In this document: piece by piece, positions 11,560-22,100 of the stretch
Layout: every line of letters begins with the position of its first letter
Position numbering within the stretch: position 1 is the first letter of the stretch
Origin: Simmondsia chinensis
Taxonomy: Eukaryota; Streptophyta; Magnoliopsida; Caryophyllales; Simmondsiaceae
DNA: 64,000 nucleotides
NCBI GenBank assembly: GCA_018398585.1
Contig: JAGTTD010000001.1
Span: 13,208,501-13,272,500 of the forward strand
Direction of reading: 5' to 3'
Notes under the pieces: model-generated
Told to the model about the DNA's origin: nothing
What the model saw: the letters and a program-made list of their open reading frames with translations, nothing else
Databases searched by the model: none
Position numbers and translations under genes: made by a program

Positions 11560-13430
11560 TAGACTTACTCATTACTCACAAGGGACCTATTAGAAAGAAA
11601 GGAAAGGGCAAGGTTGCTATTGTAGCAACCAAGTTCATAAGGAAGTCAATAAAAAAAAAAGCGTTTCTTTTGAAAGAAAACTAGGCCACTGAAGGAGAAA
11701 CTACACTAAGTACATAGTTACTCTTCCTGCAAAGACTGCTAAGCCATATGGTGGATATATGTTGATATCTCACTTAGTTGAATCATGCGCAGTTGAGAGT
11801 CCACCAGGTTCCTGGTGGGTGGACTTAGGTTCGACTAACCATATTTGTAATATGTTACAGGAGCTCAGGCTAGGCTAAAAGCTACACAATGAGTGTTGTA
11901 CTTGATGGTCAGGGACAGTATAATAATAGTGGTCTTAAGTGTAAGAGATATTAACTTAGACTTTAGTGATAGAGTTTTGTTTTAAAAGGATTGATTATTT
12001 AAACCTTCGCTGTACAAGAATTTGATTTCTGTATTTCAGTTAATGGATAATTGCTATTAAGTTGATTTTGATAATTAAACTTTTACTATGAGAAATAAAT
12101 TGTTTGTTTACACATGTACATGAATAAATTGTTTATTCATGTTATTTCCTTATCAAAATTGTGGTAATTGTTTAAGTAAATCTAACATAAGTTCACTTGT
12201 TCAATTTTCTAAAAGAAAACACCCTGAAAGTGATAATGCCTACACCTCGTACCAACATTTAGGTCACACCAATTCGAACTGGATCCAAAGACCGGCAAAA
12301 GATGGACTGATAGAGGCTTTGGACTTGAGGTCATTACCAGTCTGCAAATCCTGCATAGAAAGAAAGATGACTAAGTCTGTCTTTAAGAGTAAAGGCAACA
12401 GGATTGGTGGCTTGCTTGAGATGGTTCACATAGATGTATGGGGACCAATGCATGTTCAGGCAAGAGGTGGGTATGAGTACTCAATCACGTTTAGTGATGA
12501 TTACTCAAGATATGTATATGTTTACCTAATTAGACATTAGTCGGATTCTTTTTTGAAAAGTTCAAAGAATACAAAGTTGAATTTTAAAAGCCATTAGGTA
12601 AACAAGTAAAGTCACTTCGATCAGATCGAGATGGTGGATATTTTCGGGTAAGTTTTTGTATTTTCTAACTGCAAATGAGATAAGATCTCAGCTTTCTGCT
12701 CTGGGTACACCATAGCAGATTGGTGTTGCAGATAAAAGGAACATGGATGATTTTTTCTACAGTTTTTTAATTTAAAAAGTCTTTTGTAATCCAATGCAAA
12801 ATACTTAGAGAAGCATTTTGCAAGTAAGCTACAAAAACAAAAACAAAAACAAAATAGTATTAAAGAAAAATGACACTAATTCTAAACAACTAGACACAAC
12901 TCAAGACATAGTGGATGCATTAGATGCACCTACTGATAGGAACGAGAATGTTCCAGGTACACAAGAGCTTATGTATGGTGGGAGGATTGTCAGGACACCT
13001 AACAGGTTCATAGCGGGAGCCTTAGTGGTTGATCTTGGCATTGAATCTGATCCTTTTAGCCACAATGAAGCAATTAAGTCTTCTAGGTTTGTGCAATGGG
13101 TTGCTCGAACCATGCGTGTACAAATGACATTAAGAGAAAGTAGTGACTTTCTTAGGGTTATATGCCAATGATATACTACTCATTGAGAATGATGTAGGGG
13201 TATCATTAGCTGTAAATGTTTGGTTGTTAAGAAAGCTCAAGATGAAGGACATGGGAGAAGCCAACTCTACCTTTAGGATTAAGCTTCTGCAAGGTCGTAA
13301 GAGTAGGATGTTGGATCCCTCTCTAGCCACTTATATTGACAAGACGTTGTCAAGGTATAGCATGGAGTCCCTCTTTCTTTTGAGTAGTGTTCTAGGACAC
13401 CTCAAGAGGAGGAGCAATTGAGGAATATTC
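11560..13430 (+). pseudogene. Decayed gag-pol of the nested copia element
   Basis: Traces in order: a basic gag end (about 11590-11640), a protease with WWVDLGSTNHIC (about 11810-11850), a pre-integrase and integrase start (12139-12540, with C-K-S-C and HIDVWGPMH), a short piece of integrase (SLRSDRDGGYF, about 12610-12645), a linker with RIVRTPNRF (about 12985-13010), and the RT palm from 13143. The RT site reads LYANDIL instead of the usual YVDD, so the second catalytic Asp pair is broken. The fingers of RT and the RNase H are absent, and stops interrupt most domains. Confidence 0.8.
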
Positions 13431-13867
13431 TATATGCTTTGGCAGTGGGAGCCTTAGGTATGCCATGTTGTGCATGTGACTTGATGTCTGCTATGCTATG
13501 ATATAGTGAGCAGGTTTTAGTCTAACATGGGTCCAATGGACTAGGTGGCAGTGAAACGTTTTCTCTAGTTCTTGAGAAGAACTAGAGACAATATGCTGAT
13601 CTTTCAAAGTAACGAGCTAGTTCCAGTTGGCTATACTGATTTAAGACTTCCAGTCAAACATATATGATAGACATTAGACGTCTAAGCCTGTCTTTACCCT
13701 TGGAGTGGGAGCCATTAGTGAGAGAAATGTCAAGCAGTATTGTATTACTGACTTCACAATAGAGTAATTGTGCTCACTAAGGGTTAGGCTCAGTAGACCT
13801 TTGGTTCAAACTTAAAAGGGGTGAGTATGGACTTTGTCATAAATTGGATTTAGGATAAATGGGAGAT

Positions 13868-15442
13868 TGTTAGGAGCAATGTTCTGAAATTCAAATTTAT
13901 TCTGGGTATATTATTTTAATTAATAAATAAAATTGAAGTCCTAGTCGTTTCCTAGTAAAATTTGTGAAGGGCGAGTCGGTAACTAATGGAGAAGCTGTGA
14001 GAAGGATAATGGTAGTAGTTATATTTATCCTTTATCATGGACATCTAGTGGAGGGTTTGTTGTCATCAATACAATCTATTAGGGAGATATCGATTAAATA
14101 ATTTAAGTATGGAGTGCAGTGAGATTTATTTAGTGGAATTAAGTCTCATTAAATGGTAATTATATTATTTCATAAGATGATTAATTTAACCCATTTGGAG
14201 CTAGATTTAAATTCTCCCCGAGGTCCCTACGCAAGCCTCTGTATTTATTTCCATTGGAAAAATATTAAAGAATTCATGAGATGAATTATTTATCCATAAG
14301 ATGGGTAAAGTTAATTTTGCCAAACATTATGCATGAGATGAATAAAATTGAAAATGATGAAATAAAATAATTTTAGAAAATTAAAATTCATAAGATGAAT
14401 TTTTACATGTGGGAAACAAAGCAAAAAAAAAAAAAAATCAAAATCAAAATCGCTTTTAAAACAGTGGCGATCTGCGTACTTCGCTGACAGCCAATCAGCA
14501 CGCAACACGTGTCGCACGCTGAGGCTGCCCGGGGGTGATCTGCGGACCAATAGAAATGTGTCACGTGGCATGCATTTTGAACAGGTAAAAGGGCGCGCAT
14601 TTTTGGTTGTGAAACACAGCGTTTTATGTTGTTTTTTAAATGAAATGACGCGTTTTGTGTTAAAACTGATGAATCCCACATTGTTAATTTTATAATTTTT
14701 TGCTCTGGTATACTACTATAAATAGAGGCACATATTCCAAGGGTTTGGCATTCAATCAAAATAAATTATTTTGGGTTTTTGGAAATTGTTTCAGAGACCT
14801 AATTGGCGAGAAAAATTTACGTTAAATTATTTTTTCCTAGTTTAATATTTTTCGGAGCCTAACCTCCGAGTAGTTTGAGATCATTGAGTGGAAGATCGCG
14901 GAGTCTCGATTTTCTTGGTATTCTTTATTATTGGAGCAATTTCAGGTATGTTCTTCTTTCCTTATTCTTTTCGCTTTTCTATTTATTTATAGTATTCGTT
15001 TTTATGCTTGTTTAAGTTTATGTATTGTTATGAATGTATTAGGGTAAAATGCTTGTAGATCTAAATTAAGAATTTAGATCTGTTGATTTAAATTATAAAT
15101 TTAAGTCAATAGATTTAAAATTAGGAATTTTAAATCAACCCAGGTTTAGAATTATGAATTCTAAACCTGTTCCACTACATAAACTTTGGAGAGAATTTTT
15201 GAAATTCATCCCAATAATCGGTATTATGGCAAAGGGTTTATAGAGATAAACCTATTCCAGGGAACTCTGGCACATGAGGTGTCACGAAGCGTGACTCTCC
15301 GACCGGGGGCTTAAGTAGAGAGAAGATTCTCCTACTCTAAGTGCTTTAATATGTGCTTATTGTTGTGACCATAATTGAGAACTTGAACCCAATAGTCGGC
15401 ATTAGAGTTTATTTTCCAACAAAATTCATGTTTTTTCCCACA
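13868..15442 (+). repeat. 3' LTR of the nested copia element, with an internal deletion
   Basis: Starts TGTTAGGAGC directly after AAATGGGAGAT and ends CACA at 15442, followed by the target duplication AAATC. It aligns with the 5' LTR except for the missing block of about 660 bases between 13960 and 13966. Retains a TATA box at 14717-14724. Confidence 0.85.
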
Positions 15443-16879
15443 AAATCATATATAGTGATATGTTGTCAAAGTAAGTTCGTAGTTATCTGATAAGACTATA
15501 ATATGATATTTTAGATGATTTGTCTTGGTCATGTGAATAGAGATAAAAAAAAATGTCATGTTGGTGTTTGTCAAAAAAATTGGAACACTGAGCACTGAGC
15601 TAAACCACTTGAATCATTTATTTCTTCACAGCTATCAGAAATAAGTAATTTATTTCATTAAGGTGATAACTCTAAATCCTGAGATTATCTTGGGCTTGTG
15701 CACGTAATGTGTGTCACTTTGATGCACCGAAAAGCGAGGTCTCATTGAGTGGGCCAAAATGATTTGTACGTTGGGTGATAGCATTAGATGTAGCAGGAAC
15801 AAAAACATTCAATATGGAATCTATAGTGTCTTTCGAGATATAGATATCCTTTTAAATAGATTTGTAAGTGTTTAAAAATTTGAAATTTTTGGCCAAAGTA
15901 TTCCAGGTGATTGTCACTGGAACTGATACGAAAATTATGTTTTGTATCACATAATTTTTCAAAAAAAGGGGCAAGATGGAAATTTAAGGAAAAGAGGTGA
16001 GAAATGTGATGATAGTAGTTTGGATTATTATTTCTCACAGATATCCAATAGAGAGATGCGCTTATATAGTTACTGTTTAGGAATTCTTGTGAGAATATAT
16101 ATTTAATTTTAAAGTGCAACAATATTTAATTTTAAATGGTAATCAAATGTTATCAAGTGCTGATAATTAGATTTGTCCCATTTGGAGCTAGAATTAAATT
16201 GTCCATGAGGTCCTTTAGCAAACCTCTAAAAATATACCGATTTGAAAATATTTAATATGAATTCATTAGATGAATAAATGTAATTTTGCTAAACATGTAA
16301 TTCATGAGATAAATTTATACATTTAGGAATTTAAACAAAACAAGCCAAAAAAAAAAAAGGGACTCTTCAAAGGGCAGTGGCCCAATCACAGCACGACACT
16401 GGGTAAATTAAAAAAAAAAGAAAAGAAAGAAGAACTTGGCCCAATGGGCATGTAACACGTGGCACCCAGCATCCCACACCCCTGCTTGACTTCGTCCCTC
16501 ATTTTCTATAAATTGAGATTTTGAGAGCTCAGTTTAGCATCGAATATTTTTATGAGACTTAATATTTCCGAAGTCTACACTCTGGGTGTTGAAAGGAAAT
16601 TGTGGAGAAGATCTTGAGGTTTTATTTTTCAAATTTTGTCTCTGTAAATTCAGAATGGAGTGTTGCTCCGGTATGTATTTAAAAGCATTGATTTAATATT
16701 TTTTCTTATTTCGTTTTTTTACATATCATAGTTATATTTATTTTATTTGATATTTTTTTGTTTTGTCATTACGAACTTATTAGAGTAAAATTTTGATTTA
16801 ATTAAAAAGTTTAATTATATTAGATTTTAAATTTAAATTAAAATAATTATTTTTTTATTTTCTGAAATATTTCCCAACA

Positions 16880-17895
16880 AAAACGACTTAGGGTAGTGGT
16901 GATTTCCACAGCATGGCAACATCCTTCAGTTCAATCCTTCCTCTCTGAATCTTGTATTTTCAGCCATTTAATTATTGTGCTCAAGTCTATTTGCTATAAT
17001 TCGTGGTCTTTAGTGTTCAGTTTCATCTTTGAGTTGGTTTAAGTCTTATTTGCCTCCATCTCGAGTTGGCCTTGGCCTCTCGAGCTTGAGAATTTGATGA
17101 CTCATTTGCCTATTTTACCAACAGTTTTTCTATACTACCTTTTTCGCTTGGCCTTAAGAACTTTGTAAATACATCGTTTCCAAGACTAATAGTTAGGCCT
17201 AATGAAAACATTTATAAGAAGATCCATCCTTGGATGATCCGAGGGGTGGAGATAAAACGGGAGTGAACATCAACAACTTCCCCTGTCATTGACACCAGAG
17301 CAATAATATGGTCAAAATTTCCTTCTAACATAATTAACTAAAACACAAGTTGCAAAAAGAGAAATTACCACATGCCTATAACTGAGAGTCAGGAGGAAAA
17401 CAAACAAGACTCAAAAAACTGAAACTTGCTCTGGTACGATGTAAAAGTTATAGAAGTAAGACAAGAATAAACAAGAACATTAAGGGATACCTTGAATTGA
17501 ATGATTTCATTACTTACAAAATGCACATATTTATAGTAAGAGAAGAATGTGAGAAGCCTAATGTTACTACAAGAAGGAATCCCAAGCTGATGCAAAGTGT
17601 ACTTAAAAACACCATTGATGGATGTTGTAATGGTCCCTTTGGCCGGTTACAAGGAGGGGGTAGGTGGAGTTATCCTTGGTCTTTACACCTTTAATTCAAT
17701 AGTATTAAATACAAATTATAAAACACTAATACAAAATAGAAAATATAAAATACAAAATACACATGTACAAAATAAATACTAGAAAAATATTTGTCTTCAA
17801 CAAAGACAATTTTTTGCTGGGTGGTTGGTGCAACACAGGGAGAGCTGCTTTGACCCTCTCTGAGGGGGCTCACACGCTTAGGACAACAGTGTAGG
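16880..17895. other. Unassigned repeat-like DNA
   Basis: No open frame here resembles a protein. The stretch at 17390-17460 (a TCTGGTACGATGTAAAAG motif) and 17500-17700 resembles the junction region of a minus-strand LTR element, but I found no second copy, target duplication or coding domain to support that. An A/T-rich low-complexity segment lies at 17700-17790. Confidence 0.3.
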
Positions 17896-18250
17896 TCGTT
17901 GTTAGAAATGGGAGTCCCAATATTATTAGAGTGTCAGACCGTAGGGAGGTGGTTGGTTCAATGTTCAGGAACTTTAAAGATATCAACTCTGCTATTCAAG
18001 CGGTTGTTAGTGATATCATCTCTCAATTGTAGCTAATTTTGCGTCTCGTTTGTTGTCTTGGACCTCTTGTCTTTGTAAACAAGTGTCCAATTACGTTGCT
18101 AGGGACAATTTTTTATGTAGGTGTAGTCATAGACGGTTGCCTGTTTTACCTGAGGATGTGTTGAACTGCCTTAAGTTGGATCATTCATTTATCATGTAGT
18201 TTCTTTGCTTGCCTTCGGGGGTATTATTGAAAAAGCTCTCATTAAATTTT
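17896..18250 (+). pseudogene. LINE (L1-like) RNase H-like tail fragment
   Basis: With one stop and frame changes the plus strand reads like the end of the RNase H-like (RVT_3) domain found at the 3' end of plant L1 LINEs: a serine/arginine stretch with VVGSMF..FKDINSAIQAVVSDI (about 17945-18020), a degraded region where an N.VA motif sits (about 18085-18105), and a final LPEDVLNCL.LD segment (about 18145-18185). It is 5'-truncated. Another kind of RNase H-like gene fragment is possible. Confidence 0.45.
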
Positions 18251-18600
18251 ATAGTATTAAAGTGTAGATAAATCTCATATTTTTGGTGTAAATTACACAT
18301 TAATATCATAAAATTTAGTGTATTAATTTTTTAGTCCACCAATATTATAAAATAACTTTTAAATCTAAATGTTACACATATTTACTAAATTAGTCTAAAT
18401 AACAGTGTAAGGATCTAAAATAGACCTTTCACTTATATTTTCTTTTTTAGTAGTAACGTTGTGGTTTATGTGTGAAATAAAAGAAATAGCAAGGAAATGA
18501 TGTATTTTTTAATAAATAATGACAAATTTTATAATATTTACATCTGTATTTAAACTATATTATTAAAATATATGTAATTATTATATTAAAAAATTTACTG
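18251..18600. other. A/T-rich intergenic sequence
   Basis: Nothing coding is visible. The composition is strongly A/T-rich with short repeated TATTA/TTAAA words. It lies between the LINE fragment and the presumed PAS1 promoter. Confidence 0.4.
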
Positions 18601-18871
18601 AACAAAGTTTTATGGGAAATTAGCACAATTACTTGATATGGGTGGGGTTGTTGGAGGATTGGTCACCTATCTCGGTATGGTATCCACTCTTACAAGTGCG
18701 ACCCGTTGTCACTCACAGTTCTCTACTTGAAAGAAAATCGCTTTCGATACTCTTTGCCTTCACTCTTCTCAACTTCTAGGGTTCCATTTCCTCTGCTCTT
18801 GGTGAATTAAAGCTAGCAGCTTAGTCTGCAGATACTGTAATCGTACAATTGTTGGCCGGAGTTTGGGCGCT
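18601..18871 (+). promoter_or_regulatory. Presumed PAS1 proximal promoter and 5' UTR
   Basis: The sequence becomes less A/T-rich than upstream and has a CT-rich stretch (about 18715-18800) typical of plant 5' UTRs before the start codon at 18872. No convincing TATA box is visible at a standard distance. The transcription start cannot be placed from sequence. Confidence 0.4.
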
Positions 18872-19134
18872 ATGGCGGCGGACGAGGAGGAGGGCGCGCC
18901 GCAGAAGAAGCGATTCTCCGATGATGACAAGAGGTAGAGTTGATGATTTGTTTGCGGCAGTTTTAGTTCTTGATCAACTTTGTATTTTTTGAAATTATTC
19001 GATGAATTTTGCTTATGTTATGTGTTTGAATTGATTTTGGAATTGTTAGGAGGAAGAAGCTTGTGCCTGGGGGATTGAAGAAAGCGGAGCTGAGACCTGG
19101 AGGGGGTGACTTGAGGCCCTCTGATGGTGATCTG
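18872..19134 (+). CDS. PAS1: PAS1 exons 1-2: basic N-terminal region
   Basis: Exon 1 (18872-18933) encodes 20 residues plus two bases, rich in Glu then Lys. Exon 2 (19050-19134) completes the Arg codon and gives a Lys/Arg run followed by [13 protein letters not shown]. The KK..DDKRRKK-x-VPG pattern is shared with known PAS1 proteins and lies before the first FKBP fold. The acidic run right after the Met is less conserved. Intron 1 (18934-19049) is only 116 bases. Confidence 0.9.
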
Positions 19135-22100
19135 GTAAAACCCAAAAAATTCATAATTGCTATGAATTTAGAATTTTATTTTATGTTACGGATTTATTCA
19201 AGGTAATGTTATTGACACGGCGATCAAATTCGTGAAATTTTATAGCTATTATTTGCTGTAAGTCACATTATGCGAATTTATTTAGGTATTGTTATTGTCA
19301 GCACAAAACTTATAGTGAATAATAGTCACAAAAATTTCACAAATTTGGTCTGTTATTAACATTTTTTCTCTTGCAATGACATTACCCATTCTTTATCCTT
19401 CTAAATGAAATGGGTTGCTGTATTATTAATGTGGGTTTTGTTTAGGGTAATGGCTACCAGCTCAAAATTTTATCTTCTGTTATTTATGGTAATGTTATTG
19501 CCAAGGGAAAAAATAGTTAATACTTGAGCAAATTTTCAAAAGTTCATAGCTGTTATTCACTTCAAGTCATATCATTACTTTGACATTAGCATTTTTTGCC
19601 CGAGCAATAACAGCACCCTTTATTTATCCGTCTAATGAAATGTGTTGCTTTATGGATAAATGTGGGTTTTATTTAGGGTACTTGCTATCAGTTCAAATTT
19701 TTCTCTTTTGTTACGAACTTATTTAGGGTGTTATTATAACTAGGAAAATATTGTTAATGCCTATGCAAATTTGTGAAATTTTAGGGCTATTATTCCTTGT
19801 GAGTCACATCATTGCTCTGACAATATCAATTTTTTACCTGGTAGTAACAACACCCTCCATTTATGTGTCTAAATGAAATGGGTTGCTTTCTGGATGTATG
19901 TGGGTTTTGTAATTGGTGCATCATTATATTGTATAGGCTATCTATCATTGTACAGTTCGGACATTAGAGGGAGTGGTTGTTCAATCTACTAGAAAGGAAT
20001 TTGGAGGTAATTTAAATGCTATTTTTTATTATTATCATTATTTTTACATGGGTAAGGAGAAAGGAAATTTTAAAACACTCATCCCGGAGAGGAAAAGCCT
20101 AAGGCATCTGCTCTAATGATAAGAGACAAAGAACGAGCAGGCAGGCAACTTCAAAACATTAGATCAGTCTGCCAATGCCTCTAGTTAGTTAGCACACAAT
20201 CCATTGCTTTTTAACTTTGCAAAGACAGTGAATGAAATAGAGATGGATACCTTGACTGTAGAACATGCTGATATCTTCCACAATAGATTGAATCTCAAGA
20301 GGCATTGCATAAGAACCTTCTAGGGCTTTAATAACCACTTCATTGTCTCCTTCCACTTCAACCACTCGAAATTTGCTGCTTCTGCTTGTGCTTTAAATAA
20401 GAAGCACCATTTTCCCACTTAAACATGAATCCTACAGTATACTATTTGTCAGCGTATTTAATGTTTTTTATGAGTTTGGTTCAGCTATATCTATTAGCTT
20501 AATTTGATTCTAATGTTATTTTAGGATTATGCTTTGTACCTGCTGGCATTATCGAATACTTGTGGTGTATTGTTGAGTTCTCCAATCACATATATTGGCG
20601 TCATATATGTATAGTTTGCAAAGCTGTATCGTGAGTCTTCCCTTTTTCTTTTGGGTCTGATAAATTCGATTGATTACCTGTAGGCTCATCGTGCCTGGTG
20701 CTAGTGATAGTTTGTTGGTTAATATATACATATAATCATTTCCCTAAAATTTCTGTTATCTCCTGTTACTATATGGCCTTAACATTTCCCAAGGAAAAGC
20801 TCAACTGGTTCCTTCCCTGTGGGCTCAAATTTTGTTACTTTTGACAGCTTTGAAGTTTTGTTACTTGTTGAAGCTATCAAGATGACACATTTTTCTTGGA
20901 CTTATGCTGCCATAAAGTTATCAATATTGACAGATGTTTGATTTATTAGGTACAGGTGTTCCCATAAGGCAAATTTTGGGTAAAAGCAAGATGCTATTGG
21001 GATTGTTGGAAGGGATTCCTACTATGCTGAAGGGTGAAGTTTCCATGGTATTGTTTCCCTTGTTCTTGAAACTGAATCATTGAGTGGAATGTCGTCAACC
21101 ATATCTCATTGAGAGTGTTTATTTCACTATCATGGTTGAAACTGTTGTCACCTTCACAATAGTGGTTATAGTCTTGGAGTTGCAATAGTTGGTGTTGCCC
21201 CATATGTAACATGATGAGTTAAAATTGTTTCGGGGCAGTTGTAAGCTATGATGTGGTGCAACATCCGGTCGGTACCATATGTTGCTGCATGAAAGGGTGT
21301 TAGGTTGAAGCTACCTTGGCTGAATGGTTCTATGCTGTTTCAGGAAGTTACAACACAGAAAATTTAGGCATTTGAAAGAGTGTTTGCATGGGTTTTGAGA
21401 TTATGCAACAAATGATATGAGTATCCTTGATAACTCTTCTGCTTGAGGCAATAGGCTGTTCCCTTGTTTGTTTTTTGAAGACCTGGCAATAGATTGTTGT
21501 CTGGTTAGTCTCTCTAAGCAATGGTTTGGAACTCAAACTATACTAATTTTGTGCCCTAATCAGACTGTCTGTTAGAACGGATACTACCTATCCAGGCTTG
21601 TCTCCAGTTTATGGAACACTCTGGCCTAAAACTAAATGTAGTGAAACAAGAGTTACGACCACCTTTTATGCAGCAGATTCTCTCAGTTGATCTCTTCTTG
21701 GAGCATATGTACAAGATATAGCGTAATTGAATAATTGGGCACTTCTATTATGAAGCTTAAAATCACAGATGAATGGGTGATTGCTCTCACTAAACTATGT
21801 ATCTACATGGGCAACTTTTGATTTTCTCTTCTTGATTTATGGTTAGTGATTTCCTTGGTACTTCTATGCAGTTCAAGATGAAATCTGGAATGCATTATGG
21901 TGAGGATGATTGTCCTGTGGCAGTTCCTGAAAGCTTCCCAAAGGATGATGACCTCCACTTTGAGATTGAACTTGTCGATTTTGGAAAAGCAAAGGCAAGG
22001 GTTTTTACTTCCTCATTTTATGCAGCTGTGATGCGTTAGTTTCTATCCAGCTTTTCTTATGCCTTATGTATGGCCAATGTGCAGGATTGTCCGGAAATTA

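Larger units (their letters stand above)
7309..15442 (+). mobile_element. Complete but dead Ty1/copia element nested in a related LTR
   Basis: Borders are set by a perfect 5-bp target-site duplication, AAATC at 7304-7308 and 15443-15447. Order: 5' LTR (7309-9542), tRNA-Met primer site (9546-9558), long AT-rich leader with two hairpin-repeat arrays (about 9660-10900), decayed gag-pol (about 11560-13430), polypurine tract AAATGGGAGAT (13857-13867), 3' LTR (13868-15442). The LTRs match over most of their length, but the 3' copy lacks about 660 bases present in the 5' copy. The coding part has numerous stops, a large deletion between integrase and RT, and a changed RT catalytic site, so it cannot move by itself. 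Confidence 0.85.
7092..16879 (+). repeat. Outer copia-type LTR (solo or 3' LTR), split by a nested element
   Basis: The LTR starts TGTTGG at 7092 and ends CCAACA at 16879, a perfect 6-bp inverted terminus. Its own sequence is 7092-7308 plus 15448-16879, about 1.65 kb; the rest is the inserted element 7309-15442 and one target duplication copy. A TATAAAT box at 16507 follows an ACACGTGGCAC G-box-like motif near 16457. Flanking pentamers are TAAAC (7087-7091) and AAAAC (16880-16884), 4 of 5 matching, which favours a solo LTR. Alternatively it is the 3' LTR of the copia copy ending at 5704. It shares diverged blocks with the LTR of the nested element, so the two belong to related families. No primer binding site follows it. 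Confidence 0.6.

Noticed and set aside
12818..13171. 117-codon plus-strand open frame as a host gene
   Set aside because: It is a linker-to-RT piece of the decayed copia pol: it contains RIVRTPNRF, lies between integrase and RT motifs and inside the element bounded by AAATC.
8529..14440. CRISPR-like or satellite array from repeated CATAAGATGA words
   Set aside because: Irregular spacing, eukaryotic LTR context, and the two copies are simply the 5' and 3' LTRs.
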